A DNA stretch of 64,000 nucleotides, from the NCBI GenBank assembly GCA_964421815.1, contig CAYQYT010000011.1, positions 1 through 64,000 on the forward strand, given 5' to 3'. Positions 44,422-53,218 of the stretch are shown here, piece after piece; position 1 is the stretch's first letter; the number at the start of each line of letters is the position of its first letter. This DNA is from DTU089 sp964421815 (GTDB taxonomy: Bacteria; Bacillota; Clostridia; Oscillospirales; Acutalibacteraceae). The notes below the pieces were generated by a model, which did not search any database, was not told the origin of the DNA, and saw nothing but the letters and a program-made list of their open reading frames with translations. Made by a program: the position numbers and the translations under genes.

Positions 44422-46176
44422 TTATTCTACATCCTGCAAAGCATCATAACCTTCTTCACCGGTACGAACTTTTACAACATTTTCAACATCGTAAACAAAT
44501 ATCTTACCGTCACCGATATGTCCTGTATAAAGAACTTTCTTTGCAGTTTCAATTACCGTGCGTACGGGTATTGCGCTTACAACAATATCAACCTGTACTT
44601 TGGGAAGAAGATTAACTTCAACCTGAACACCACGGTAGTACTCGGGCTTGCCTTTCTGAGCACCGCAACCGAGAACGTGGGAAACTGTCATACCGGTAAT
44701 TCCGATTTCCATCATAGCCGATTTCAAGCTTTCAAGACGGGACTCCTTGCAGACAATCTCAATCTTTGTAAACTTGGGTGAACCGTCGTCAAAGGCGGGA
44801 ACTTTCTTAACGGGTACTGCCTCTGCGGGAGGTACATCTCCCGTAACTGCAACTGCTTGTTCATAGCCGTAGTCAAGGCTTTCGACTGCCGGAACGAAAT
44901 CGGCATAAGCACTGGGAAGACCGTGTTCCGTGCTGTCAAGACCTTTGATTTCTTCCTCTTTGGAAACTCTGAGTCCGACTGTTTTCTTAATAATAAAGAA
45001 AGTAATCGTCATTGTAATTGCAGTCCAGAGAAGAATTGCACCAATACCCAATGTCTGAACACCAAGGAGTTTTGCACTTCCTGTATAGAACAAACCGCTG
45101 AGTTCGGCAGGAGCTTCGGGATTTGCAAACAAGCCTACTGCAACTGTTCCCCATACACCGTTTGCAAAGTGAACACCGACAGCACCGACGGGGTCATCAA
45201 TATGTAATTTCAAATCAAGGAATTCAACTACAACAACTACAAGAATACCTGCAACTATACCGATAATGGCTGAGCCTAAAGCATCAACTGCATCGCAACC
45301 CGCTGTTATGGCTACAAGACCCGCAAGAGAGCCGTTCAAGCACATTGAAACGTCGGGTTTTCCGTTTTTAATCCAAGTGAATATCATTGTTGTGCATGTG
45401 GCAACTGCCGGAGCTACGGTAGTTGTTACAAATATGGATGCAAGGGATGTTCCGTCCCAAGCCGCCGCGCCGTTAAATCCGTACCAACCGAACCAAAGAA
45501 TGAAGCAACCTAAAGCACCGAGGGTTATTGAGTGACCCGGAATTGCGTTAACCTTTTTTACTTTTCCTTTTTCGTCCTTTATATATTTACCGAGACGGGG
45601 ACCTAAAATCATTGCACCTATTAAAGCGGTGATACCGCCAACGGAGTGAATTGCCGCCGAACCTGCAAAATCGTGGAAGCCCATTTGTGCGAGCCAACCT
45701 TTAGAGTTCCAAACCCAGCCCGCTTCTACGGGGTAAACAAACAGGGAAATAACTGCCGAATAAATACAATAGGAAGAAAATTTCGTTCTTTCCGCCATAG
45801 AGCCGGAAACGATTGTTGCCGCCGTTGCGCAGAACACAAGGTTGAAAACGAAAGACGGTGCATTACCGGCTTTGAGGAAAGTGCCGAAGTCCGTAAGTAT
45901 CTGCAAATTCGGAACACCGAATATACCGAGGACATAATCCTCTGCCATCATAAGACTGAAGCCTAAGAGAACGAAAACAACTGTTCCTATGCAAAAGTCC
46001 ATCAGGTTTTTCATGATGATGTTACCTGCATTCTTTGCCCTCGTAAAACCTGTTTCAACCATCGCAAAGCCTGCCTGCATGAAGAACACCAAAGCAGCAC
46101 CGATTAAAAACCAGATACCGAAAGCTTCACTTGTAGCCGCTTCTTCAGCGATTGCAGTAATTTCTTCAATTGCCAT
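44422..46176 (-). CDS. amt: Ammonium transporter fused to a PII signalling domain
   Basis: The roughly 584-residue protein combines an 11-helix Amt channel with a complete PII (GlnB/GlnK-like) domain in its last 117 residues. The Amt part has MVETGFTRAKN, HDFAGSAAIHSVGG and the twin-histidine region (HFANGVWG). The PII part has the T-loop QKGKPEYYRG and GDGKIFVYDVENVVKVRTGEEG. Free PII normally blocks Amt as a separate trimer; here regulator and channel are one chain. Two ATGs are possible (46185 and 46176); GAAG spacing favours 46176. It lies between glnN and asnB. Confidence 0.93.
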   Translation of the reverse strand: MAIEEITAIAEEAATSEAFGIWFLIGAALVFFMQAGFAMVETGFTRAKNAGNIIMKNLMDFCIGTVVFVLLGFSLMMAEDYVLGIFGVPNLQILTDFGTFLKAGNAPSFVFNLVFCATAATIVSGSMAERTKFSSYCIYSAVISLFVYPVEAGWVWNSKGWLAQMGFHDFAGSAAIHSVGGITALIGAMILGPRLGKYIKDEKGKVKKVNAIPGHSITLGALGCFILWFGWYGFNGAAAWDGTSLASIFVTTTVAPAVATCTTMIFTWIKNGKPDVSMCLNGSLAGLVAITAGCDAVDALGSAIIGIVAGILVVVVVEFLDLKLHIDDPVGAVGVHFANGVWGTVAVGLFANPEAPAELSGLFYTGSAKLLGVQTLGIGAILLWTAITMTITFFIIKKTVGLRVSKEEEIKGLDSTEHGLPSAYADFVPAVESLDYGYEQAVAVTGDVPPAEAVPVKKVPAFDDGSPKFTKIEIVCKESRLESLKSAMMEIGITGMTVSHVLGCGAQKGKPEYYRGVQVEVNLLPKVQVDIVVSAIPVRTVIETAKKVLYTGHIGDGKIFVYDVENVVKVRTGEEGYDALQDVE

Positions 46177-46204
46177 TTTAACCATCTTCTTTCATATTTA
46201 CATT

Positions 46205-46240
46205 GCGGAGGGCATTCCCGTCATACAGGGAATCCCCCGC
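46205..46240 (-). other. Hairpin between glnN and amt-PII
   Basis: GCGGAGGGCATTCCC and GGGAATCCCCCGC pair with two small bulges around a loop of eight bases. No T tract follows on the minus strand; TTTTT follows on the plus strand. It may stabilise or process the glnN mRNA. Confidence 0.45.
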
Positions 46241-46295
46241 TTTTTAACACATTTTCATCCTTGTGAATATGGCACGCTATGTATCACAAATCACT

Positions 46296-48392
46296 TTATT
46301 TTACGCCGAAAAGTAAATCACCGTATGTTGGGAAAGGCCAATAACTCTTCGATGTAACTGTTTCAGCCTCGTCACAAGCAATTCTGAGTTCTCCCATTTT
46401 TGCAAGAACGCTGTCACGAATCATTACAGACTCAGCCTCAATATCTTCTGCGTTCTGGAGTGCTATAATTGCATCACACAATTCCTCTGTTTTTTCTGCA
46501 ATTCTGTCAGTTAATGCTGAAAGTTTTTTGAGAAGTCCCGTTTCATAACCGCAAGGAAGTTTTGCGTCAACAGCTTTTTTAGCAGCTATGGATTTAGCAA
46601 GAGCCGTTGTATAATTTGAAACAGCCGGAGCAATCTGAGTTTTTGCCATATCAACCATTGTATTAGCTTCAATCACTACGGTCTTACAATAGTTTTCAAG
46701 CATTATTTCACATCTTGAATTGAGCTCTGCCTCTGAGAAAACTTTATGAGAAGTAAGCATCTCAACATTTTTCTTATCCAACAAGTGGGGCATACAATCG
46801 GGTGTTGTACGGTAGTTGAGAAGACCTCTTTCCTCCGTTGCTTTCTTTATCCATGCCTCGTCATATCCGTTTCCGTTGAAGATTATTCTCTTATGATCTT
46901 TAATGGTCTTTTTAATCATTTCGTGAAGAGCGGTTTCAAAATCTTCAACTTTTTCAAGTCTGTCGGCATAGATTTTCAAGCTTTCCGCAACAGCACTGTT
47001 AAGCATAATATTTGCACATGCAATACTGTTTGAAGAACCCAACATACGGAATTCAAATTTATTTCCCGTAAATGCAAAGGGTGATGTACGGTTACGGTCA
47101 GTAGTATCACGGTTAAATTTGGGAAGGACATCCACACCCAATTTCATCTGAGTTTTTTCAGCACCGCTATAAGGTGTATCATTTTCAATAGCATCCAAAA
47201 TAGCGGACAGTTCATCGCCGAGGAAAATGGAAACAACTGCGGGAGGTGCTTCATTTGCACCGAGACGGTGATCGTTGCCCGCTGTTGCAACGGATATTCT
47301 CAACAAATCCTGATAATCGTCAACTGCCTTAATTACTGCACAAAGGAACAAAAGAAACTGTGCATTTTCATAGGGTGTTTCACCGGGAGAAAGAAGGTTT
47401 ACACCCGTATCCGTGGAAATTGACCAGTTGTTATGTTTACCGCTACCGTTTACTCCTGCAAAAGGCTTTTCATGAAGAAGACAAACAAGTCCGTGCTTTG
47501 ACGCGATTTTCTGCATAATCTCCATCGTCAACTGGTTGTGATCGGTAGCAATGTTTGTAGTTGTGTATATGGGAGCTAATTCGTGCTGAGCCGGGGCAAC
47601 TTCATTATGCTCTGTCTTTGCAAGAATTCCTAATTTCCACAGTTCTTCGTTAAGTTCTTCCATATAAGCGGCAACTCTCGGTTTAATAACTCCGAAATAA
47701 TGGTCATCCATTTCCTGTCCTTTGGGAGGCTTTGCACCGAATAATGTACGTCCGGTAAAACGAAGGTCGGGTCTCTGATCATACATTTCCTTTGATACGA
47801 GGAAATACTCCTGTTCGGGACCAACGGAAGTACGTACACATTTAACGCTGTCGTTGCCAAACAAATGAAGGATTCTCAATGCCTGTTTGTTTATTGCTTC
47901 CATTGAACGAAGAAGGGGTGTTTTTTTGTCCAATGCCTCTCCGCCGTATGAACAGAATGCCGTGGGAATACACAGTGTCTTTCCTTTAATAAATGCGTAT
48001 GAAGTAGGATCCCATGCAGTATAACCTCTCGCCTCAAAGGTTGCTCTTAATCCTCCGGAGGGGAATGAAGATGCGTCGGGCTCACCTTTAATAAGTTCTT
48101 TGCCCGAGAACTCCATTATTACTCCTCCATCGGGAGAGGGTGAAATAAAACTGTCGTGTTTTTCTGCCGTAACACCTGTAAGAGGCTGGAACCAATGGGT
48201 ATAATGAGTTGCACCGTTTGAAACCGCCCAATCTTTCATAGCGTTTGCAACTGCATTTGCAACACCTATATCCAATGTCGTGCCCTCGTCAATAGTTTTC
48301 TTCAAGGACTGATACACTTTAGCGGACAGATTAGCTTTCATAACTCTGTCATCAAAAACCAAACATCCGAAACTTTCAGGTACTATACTCAT
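46296..48392 (-). CDS. glnN: Glutamine synthetase type III
   Basis: This protein of about 698 residues is far longer than type I enzymes and belongs to the GSIII (GlnN) family of anaerobes and cyanobacteria. Diagnostic segments include THWFQPLTG, SSFPSGGLRATFEARGYTAWD, GPEQEYFLV, EVAPAQHELAP and GVNGSGKHNNWS. It makes glutamine from glutamate and ammonia. The start is the ATG at 48392, behind AAGGAG; the ORF extends further upstream through the leader without support. An ANTAR-type leader separates it from gdhA, so it can be transcribed by readthrough. Confidence 0.95.
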   Translation of the reverse strand: MSIVPESFGCLVFDDRVMKANLSAKVYQSLKKTIDEGTTLDIGVANAVANAMKDWAVSNGATHYTHWFQPLTGVTAEKHDSFISPSPDGGVIMEFSGKELIKGEPDASSFPSGGLRATFEARGYTAWDPTSYAFIKGKTLCIPTAFCSYGGEALDKKTPLLRSMEAINKQALRILHLFGNDSVKCVRTSVGPEQEYFLVSKEMYDQRPDLRFTGRTLFGAKPPKGQEMDDHYFGVIKPRVAAYMEELNEELWKLGILAKTEHNEVAPAQHELAPIYTTTNIATDHNQLTMEIMQKIASKHGLVCLLHEKPFAGVNGSGKHNNWSISTDTGVNLLSPGETPYENAQFLLFLCAVIKAVDDYQDLLRISVATAGNDHRLGANEAPPAVVSIFLGDELSAILDAIENDTPYSGAEKTQMKLGVDVLPKFNRDTTDRNRTSPFAFTGNKFEFRMLGSSNSIACANIMLNSAVAESLKIYADRLEKVEDFETALHEMIKKTIKDHKRIIFNGNGYDEAWIKKATEERGLLNYRTTPDCMPHLLDKKNVEMLTSHKVFSEAELNSRCEIMLENYCKTVVIEANTMVDMAKTQIAPAVSNYTTALAKSIAAKKAVDAKLPCGYETGLLKKLSALTDRIAEKTEELCDAIIALQNAEDIEAESVMIRDSVLAKMGELRIACDEAETVTSKSYWPFPTYGDLLFGVK

Positions 48393-48434
48393 AATTAAGA
48401 CTCCTTTATATAAAAATCTTTTTAACACTATGAA

Positions 48435-48486
48435 ATAAAAGAAGACAAAGGCACTTTGAGAGTAACTCAAAGACGCCTTTGCCTTA
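48435..48486 (-). promoter_or_regulatory. ANTAR-type antitermination leader before glnN
   Basis: P1 on the minus strand is AAGGC-loop-GTCTT (core 48485-48470) with hexaloop AAAGGC, identical to that before purC and gdhA. The terminator (48481-48446) pairs CAAAGGC with GCCTTTG and CTTTGAG with CTCAAAG around loop TTACT, followed by the T-rich TCTTCTTTTAT. No good promoter lies just upstream, so it probably controls readthrough from gdhA. Confidence 0.78.
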
Positions 48487-48508
48487 ATCTGTTTATTATT
48501 TTTTTGTC

Positions 48509-49843
48509 TTACACAATGCCCTGTGCGTTCATTGCATCAACAACTTTTTCAAAGCCCGCTATGTTTGCACCCACAACATAATCCCCGTCAAAGCCATATT
48601 TTTTAGCGGCTGAATCAATATTGTGGAAAAGTTCTATCATAATTCCTTTAAGCTTTGAATCAACCTTATCAAATGACCAGCTTAATCTTTCGCTGTTCTG
48701 GGTCATTTCAAGTGCTGATGTTGCAACACCACCGGCATTTGCAGCTTTACCCGGTATAAAATAAACACCGCTTTTCTGCAAATAATCTGTTGCTTCCTCA
48801 GTTGTGGGCATATTCGCACCTTCAGCAACCGCCAAAACACCATTTGCTACCAATGCTTTTGCATCTTCTATACCAAGTTCGTTCTGGGTTGCACAAGGAA
48901 GAGCTATGTCAACCTTTACTGTCCATACTCCCCTACCTTCATGATATTCTGAATCGGGTCTGTATTTTTTGTATTCCGTAAGTCTTGCACGGTTAACTTC
49001 CTTTATTTCTTTCAAGGCTTTAATATCAATTCCGTCAGCATCATAAATCCAACCTGTTGAATCGGATGCCGTAACAACCTTTGCACCCAACTGCTGTGCT
49101 TTCTCAATTGCATAAATAGCAACGTTACCGGAACCGGAAACTGCTATTGTTTTACCGGATATATCTTCACCCTTGCATTTGAGCATTTCCTCAACAATGT
49201 AAAGAAGACCGTAGCCCGTTGCTTCCGTTCTTGCAAGGGAACCGCCGAATGAAAGACCCTTACCTGTAAGTGTTCCTTCAAAAGAACTGCGAATTCTCTT
49301 GTACTGACCGAACAAATAACCGATTTCTCTTGCGCCCGTTCCTATATCACCTGCGGGAACGTCCGTATCTGCACCGATATATTTGCAAAGTTCTGTCATA
49401 AAACTCTGGCAGAATGCCATAATCTCTCTGTCGGACTTACCTTTGGGATCGAAGTCCGAACCGCCCTTACCGCCACCTATTGAAAGACCTGTAAGAGAGT
49501 TCTTGAAAATCTGCTCGAAACCAAGGAATTTAATGATACCGAGGTTAACTGACGGATGCAATCTCAAACCGCCTTTATAAGGACCTATTGCACTGTTAAA
49601 CTGTACACGGTAACCTGTGTTCACATGAACCTGACCCTTATCGTCAACCCACGGAACTCTGAATTTAAACTGTCTTTCCGGATTTACCAATCTTTCAAGT
49701 AAAGCGTCACGTCTGTATTTTTCCTCGTTTGCTTCAACAACAACTCTGAGAGATTCCAAAACTTCCTTAACCGCCTGATGAAATTCGGGCTCTGCAGGGT
49801 TTTCTTTAATAACCTGAGCGATTACGTCATCAACATATGACAT
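48509..49843 (-). CDS. gdhA: Glutamate dehydrogenase, hexameric NADP-type
   Basis: This 444-residue enzyme aminates 2-oxoglutarate to glutamate. It shows the substrate-lysine region GPYKGGLRLHPSVN, the signature GGGKGGSDFDPKGKSD, and a Rossmann segment (IAVSGSGNVAIYAIEKAQQLGA) with the length usual for NADP enzymes. Coenzyme choice is inferred from family. It has its own consensus promoter and ANTAR leader, divergent from the glutamate synthase operon, giving coordinated control of the low- and high-affinity ammonia routes. Confidence 0.95.
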   Translation of the reverse strand: MSYVDDVIAQVIKENPAEPEFHQAVKEVLESLRVVVEANEEKYRRDALLERLVNPERQFKFRVPWVDDKGQVHVNTGYRVQFNSAIGPYKGGLRLHPSVNLGIIKFLGFEQIFKNSLTGLSIGGGKGGSDFDPKGKSDREIMAFCQSFMTELCKYIGADTDVPAGDIGTGAREIGYLFGQYKRIRSSFEGTLTGKGLSFGGSLARTEATGYGLLYIVEEMLKCKGEDISGKTIAVSGSGNVAIYAIEKAQQLGAKVVTASDSTGWIYDADGIDIKALKEIKEVNRARLTEYKKYRPDSEYHEGRGVWTVKVDIALPCATQNELGIEDAKALVANGVLAVAEGANMPTTEEATDYLQKSGVYFIPGKAANAGGVATSALEMTQNSERLSWSFDKVDSKLKGIMIELFHNIDSAAKKYGFDGDYVVGANIAGFEKVVDAMNAQGIV

Positions 49844-49872
49844 ATAATAAATCTCCTCCTAATTATGTATGA

Positions 49873-49928
49873 CAAAGAAAATACGTCTTCAACCGTGGTA
49901 ACCCACCGTTAAAGACGCCTTTGCCTTT
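49873..49928 (-). promoter_or_regulatory. ANTAR-type antitermination leader before gdhA
   Basis: P1 on the minus strand, AAAGGC-loop-GTCTTT (49928-49911, extendable by one T-A pair), carries hexaloop AAAGGC. The terminator (49917-49884) is a 15-position stem with one mismatch and loop GTTA, followed by TATTTTCTTTG. The 3' arm of P1 is the 5' arm of the terminator. Confidence 0.8.
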
Positions 49929-49937
49929 ATGCTCCGA

Positions 49938-49966
49938 ATTATACACCCGTCTGTTTCCTTTGTCAA
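49938..49966 (-). promoter_or_regulatory. Perfect-consensus promoter of gdhA
   Basis: TTGACA (49966-49961), 17 bases, TATAAT (49943-49938): full consensus, just upstream of the ANTAR leader. Confidence 0.9.
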
Positions 49967-50048
49967 TACAATTTCCTTAAAAAATTTTCGACAATTTTTT
50001 TGAACAATATTCCGAAATTTTTCAACAATTTTCAGCATAAAATATTCT

Positions 50049-50077
50049 TGACAAAAGAAAGGTGGGGATGTATAATC
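50049..50077 (+). promoter_or_regulatory. Perfect-consensus promoter of the glutamate synthase operon
   Basis: TTGACA (50049-50054), 17 bases, TATAAT (50072-50077): full consensus, divergent from the gdhA promoter about 80 bases away. Confidence 0.9.
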
Positions 50078-50083
50078 GGGGCG

Positions 50084-50144
50084 ATGGGCAAAGATGTTCA
50101 TTTCTGTGCAGATGTTTCTGCGTGGAAATGAGCATCTTTTTTTA
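50084..50144 (+). promoter_or_regulatory. ANTAR-type antitermination leader before glutamate synthase
   Basis: P1 is GATGGGC (50084-50090) paired with GTTCATT (50097-50103) around hexaloop AAAGAT, again A at position 1 and G at position 4 although the stem sequence differs from the other leaders. The terminator is a 12-bp stem, 50094-50105 with 50126-50137, with an inner GCAGA/TCTGC hairpin and a T7 tract (50138-50144). Its 5' arm includes half the P1 loop and its 3' arm. Confidence 0.8.
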
Positions 50145-50172
50145 TCTCAAAAAAGAAAGGAAAGAAACCCAT

Positions 50173-51267
50173 ATGAAATTAGAAGGAGAAGTTCGCATTC
50201 CCTCCGGCTGTGCAATAGCAGCGGTCATTTCTAAAGAAGGTAAAAGAATGTCCGGCGAGATGATTGTGGAATCCATGAAACCCATGCATGATCGTTCCAA
50301 CGGTTTAGGCGGAGGATTTGCGGCATACGGAATATATCCGGAATACAAGGAATTTTATGCTTTCCACATGTTTTTTAACGACCATAACGTTCGTAAGGAA
50401 TGTGAAACGTTTCTAAAGGAAAGATTTGAAATTGTAAAATCCGAATTGATTCCCACCCGAAAAATTCCCGCTATTACGGATGAACCTATTATATGGAGAT
50501 ACTTTGTGGCACCCCTGAAGTCTGTTATGTCCGCCTTACAGTTGGATGAAAAAGAATTTGTTGTTCGTTCCGTAATAAAGATTAACACGGAAATGGATGG
50601 TGCCTATGTTTTCTCAAGCGGTAAAAACATGGGTGCTTTCAAGGCGGTTGGCTTCCCCGAAGATGTGGGTGTATTTTATAAATTAGAGGAGTACGAGGGT
50701 TACTCCTGGACGGCGCACGGACGTTATCCCACCAATACTCCCGGTTGGTGGGGCGGTGCTCATCCCTTTACCTTGCTTGATTGGTCCATTGTTCACAACG
50801 GAGAGATATCCTCATATGACGCAAACCGCCGTTACATAGAAATGTTCGGTTACAAATGCAATCTACAAACAGACACGGAAGTCATTACATATATAATGGA
50901 TTACCTTATCCGTGTGCAAGGGCTTACTCTTAACGAAGCCGCAAGCGTTATTGCCGCACCCTTTTGGAGCAGTATTGAAAATAAAACCGATATTGAAGAC
51001 AAAAACAAACATATATATTTACGCACACTTTTCCCCAGTCTGCTTATTACCGGTCCCTTCTCCATTGTTCTTGGTTTTGAAGGTGGTATTATGGCACTCA
51101 ACGACCGTTTGAAACTTCGTTCAATGGTTGTGGGCGAAAAGGAAGATAAAGTGTTTATAGCCAGCGAGGAGGCGGCTATTCGCACCATGGAACCCAATGC
51201 AGAAAATATATGGGCTCCCGCAGGCGGAGAACCTGTTATTATCAAGGTTAAGGACGGTGCTTTTTAA
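50173..51267 (+). CDS. Glutamate synthase, amidotransferase subunit (split GltB N-terminal domain)
   Basis: This 364-residue protein is a class II glutamine amidotransferase corresponding to the first domain of large GltB. The likely nucleophile is Cys13 after RIPSG, implying removal of a 12-residue leader. Conserved active-site regions include HGRYPTNTPG and HNGEISSYDANRRY. It would pass ammonia to the FMN subunit. The start is ATG 50173; an in-frame extension covers the leader RNA and is unlikely. Its stop overlaps the next start by one base. Separate genes for each GltB domain are the archaeal/clostridial arrangement. Confidence 0.92.
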   Translation: MKLEGEVRIPSGCAIAAVISKEGKRMSGEMIVESMKPMHDRSNGLGGGFAAYGIYPEYKEFYAFHMFFNDHNVRKECETFLKERFEIVKSELIPTRKIPAITDEPIIWRYFVAPLKSVMSALQLDEKEFVVRSVIKINTEMDGAYVFSSGKNMGAFKAVGFPEDVGVFYKLEEYEGYSWTAHGRYPTNTPGWWGGAHPFTLLDWSIVHNGEISSYDANRRYIEMFGYKCNLQTDTEVITYIMDYLIRVQGLTLNEAASVIAAPFWSSIENKTDIEDKNKHIYLRTLFPSLLITGPFSIVLGFEGGIMALNDRLKLRSMVVGEKEDKVFIASEEAAIRTMEPNAENIWAPAGGEPVIIKVKDGAF

Positions 51268-52772
51268 TGAGTGTTGAGTTTATATATCCGGAATTTGAAG
51301 TAATCAGAAACACTGACCGTTGCATCGCCTGTCGCGTATGTGAACGACAATGTGCAAATGAAGTCCACGCCTTTAACGAAGTAAAAGGCGTGATGATGGC
51401 TGACGAAACCAAATGTGTAAACTGTCAGCGTTGTGTTTCTCTTTGTCCCACAAGAGCACTGAAAATCGTTAAAAGTGATTGTACTCTCAGGGAGAATGCC
51501 AACTGGCACAACGACACAATAAAGGAAATTTACAAGCAGGCAAACAGCGGCGGTGTGCTTCTTTCCTCCATGGGTAATCCCAAAGATTTTCCTGTGTACT
51601 GGGACAAAATTCTTATTAACGCATCCCAGGTTACAAATCCGCCCATTGATCCGTTGCGTGAGCCTATGGAAACACGGGTGTTTTTAGGTAAAAAGCCTGA
51701 CAGGATTAAGCGGAATGAAGACGGCAAATTAAAATGTGAACTTCCTCCACAGCTTGAACTCTCCATGCCGGTTATGTTCTCGGCAATGAGTTACGGTTCC
51801 ATAAGTTACAATGCCCACGCGTCCCTCGCCCGTGCGGCAACACAACTCGGTATTCTCTACAACACCGGTGAGGGCGGCTTGCACGAAGACTTTTACTGCT
51901 ACGGTGAAAACACAATCGTTCAGGTAGCAAGCGGACGTTTCGGTGTATATAAGGACTATCTGGAAGCAGGTGCCGCCGTTGAAATAAAAATGGGACAGGG
52001 TGCAAAGCCCGGTATCGGCGGACATCTCCCCGGTGCCAAAATAGTGGGTGACGTTTCCCGTACCCGTATGATTCCTGAAGGCTCCGATGCTATCTCCCCC
52101 GCTCCCCACCATGATATTTACTCAATAGAAGATTTAAGACAGCTTGTATTCTCCTTGAAAGAGGCAACGGAATACAAAAAACCCATTATTGTTAAGGTCG
52201 CCGCAGTTCATAACATTGCCGCCATTGCCAGCGGTATTGCAAGAAGCGGCGCAGATATTATTGCTATTGACGGTTTCCGAGGCGGCACGGGTGCCGCCCC
52301 CACCCGAATACGTGATAATGTGGGTATTCCTATTGAATTGGCACTTGCCGCAGTTGACCAAAGGCTCAGGGACGAGGGTATCCGTAACAATGTTTCCCTT
52401 GTGGTAGGCGGTAGTATCAGAAATGCTGCCGATGTTGTTAAGGCAATCGCCTTGGGTGCAGACGCTTGTTATGTTGCAACAGCAGCTCTTTTGGCTCTGG
52501 GTTGTCATTTATGCCGTACCTGTCAGAGCGGTAAATGCAACTGGGGTATTGCAACCCAACGTCCTGAACTTGTAAAACGATTAAATCCCGATATGGGCAG
52601 TGAAAGACTTGTAAATCTTATGACTGCTTGGCAGCATGAAATCAAAGAACTTATGGGTGGTATGGGTATTAACTCCATAGAAACCCTAAGAGGTAACCGT
52701 TTGATGCTTCGCGGAATCGGTATGACTGACAAAGAACTTGAGATCCTTGGTATCTCTCATGCGGGAGAGTGA
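51267..52772 (+). CDS. Glutamate synthase, ferredoxin-FMN subunit (split GltB central domain)
   Basis: The 501-residue protein has two N-terminal 4Fe-4S clusters (C19xxCxxCxxxC and CVNCQRCVSLCP), then a glutamate synthase FMN barrel with SAMSYGSIS, GQGAKPGIGGHLPG, DGFRGGTGAAPT and a 3Fe-4S site in CRTCQSGKCNWGI. It reductively joins ammonia and 2-oxoglutarate to give glutamate. The added ferredoxin module suggests electrons arrive through iron-sulphur proteins. It is tightly packed between the amidotransferase and ferredoxin genes. Confidence 0.94.
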   Translation: MSVEFIYPEFEVIRNTDRCIACRVCERQCANEVHAFNEVKGVMMADETKCVNCQRCVSLCPTRALKIVKSDCTLRENANWHNDTIKEIYKQANSGGVLLSSMGNPKDFPVYWDKILINASQVTNPPIDPLREPMETRVFLGKKPDRIKRNEDGKLKCELPPQLELSMPVMFSAMSYGSISYNAHASLARAATQLGILYNTGEGGLHEDFYCYGENTIVQVASGRFGVYKDYLEAGAAVEIKMGQGAKPGIGGHLPGAKIVGDVSRTRMIPEGSDAISPAPHHDIYSIEDLRQLVFSLKEATEYKKPIIVKVAAVHNIAAIASGIARSGADIIAIDGFRGGTGAAPTRIRDNVGIPIELALAAVDQRLRDEGIRNNVSLVVGGSIRNAADVVKAIALGADACYVATAALLALGCHLCRTCQSGKCNWGIATQRPELVKRLNPDMGSERLVNLMTAWQHEIKELMGGMGINSIETLRGNRLMLRGIGMTDKELEILGISHAGE

Positions 52773-52777
52773 TAAAT

Positions 52778-53218
52778 ATGAAACGAGTATATGTAAATGA
52801 AGAATGGTGTCTCGGTTGCCATTTGTGCGAATACAACTGTGCATTTGCAAATTCCGGCATGAAAGATATGGCAACCGCACTAAAAGGTAAACCCATTTTC
52901 CCCCGAATTCACATTGAAGGTGATGAAAAAATCTCCTATGCGGTATCCTGCCGCCATTGTACAGACCCGATCTGTGTAAAGAGTTGTATTGCCGGTGCAA
53001 TTTATAAAGAAGACGGGGTTGTTCATATTGATAAAAATAAATGTGTCGGTTGCCTTACTTGTGTTTTGGTTTGCCCTTATGGTGCACTTACCCCCGGAGA
53101 AAGCGGTGTAATGCAAAAATGTGAACTCTGCCTGCAAAACTCCTGCGGTGAACCTGCTTGTGTTAAGGGTTGCCCCAACAGAGCAATTGTATATGAGGAA
53201 CGAGGTGGGAGTAAGTGA
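52778..53218 (+). CDS. 4Fe-4S ferredoxin-type electron transfer subunit
   Basis: The 146-residue protein has four cysteine clusters (CLGCHLCEYNC, CRHCTDPICVKSC, CVGCLTCVLVCP, and CELC...CVKGCP), the HycB/CooF-like pattern of polyferredoxin subunits. It likely links the flavin subunit downstream to the FMN subunit upstream. The ATG at 52778 has a GGGAGAG site; a GTG three codons earlier overlaps the previous stop. Its own stop overlaps the next start by four bases (GTGA). Confidence 0.9.
   Translation: MKRVYVNEEWCLGCHLCEYNCAFANSGMKDMATALKGKPIFPRIHIEGDEKISYAVSCRHCTDPICVKSCIAGAIYKEDGVVHIDKNKCVGCLTCVLVCPYGALTPGESGVMQKCELCLQNSCGEPACVKGCPNRAIVYEERGGSK

Noticed and set aside
46186..46295. Possible ANTAR hexaloop in the amt-PII leader (TTCA-CAAGGA-TGAA)
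   Set aside because: The six-base loop starts with C rather than A, and no terminator overlaps it.
50062..50172. N-terminal extension of the glutamate synthase amidotransferase
   Set aside because: The extra codons translate the leader hairpin and terminator; the ATG at 50173 gives the expected N-terminus close to the catalytic cysteine.
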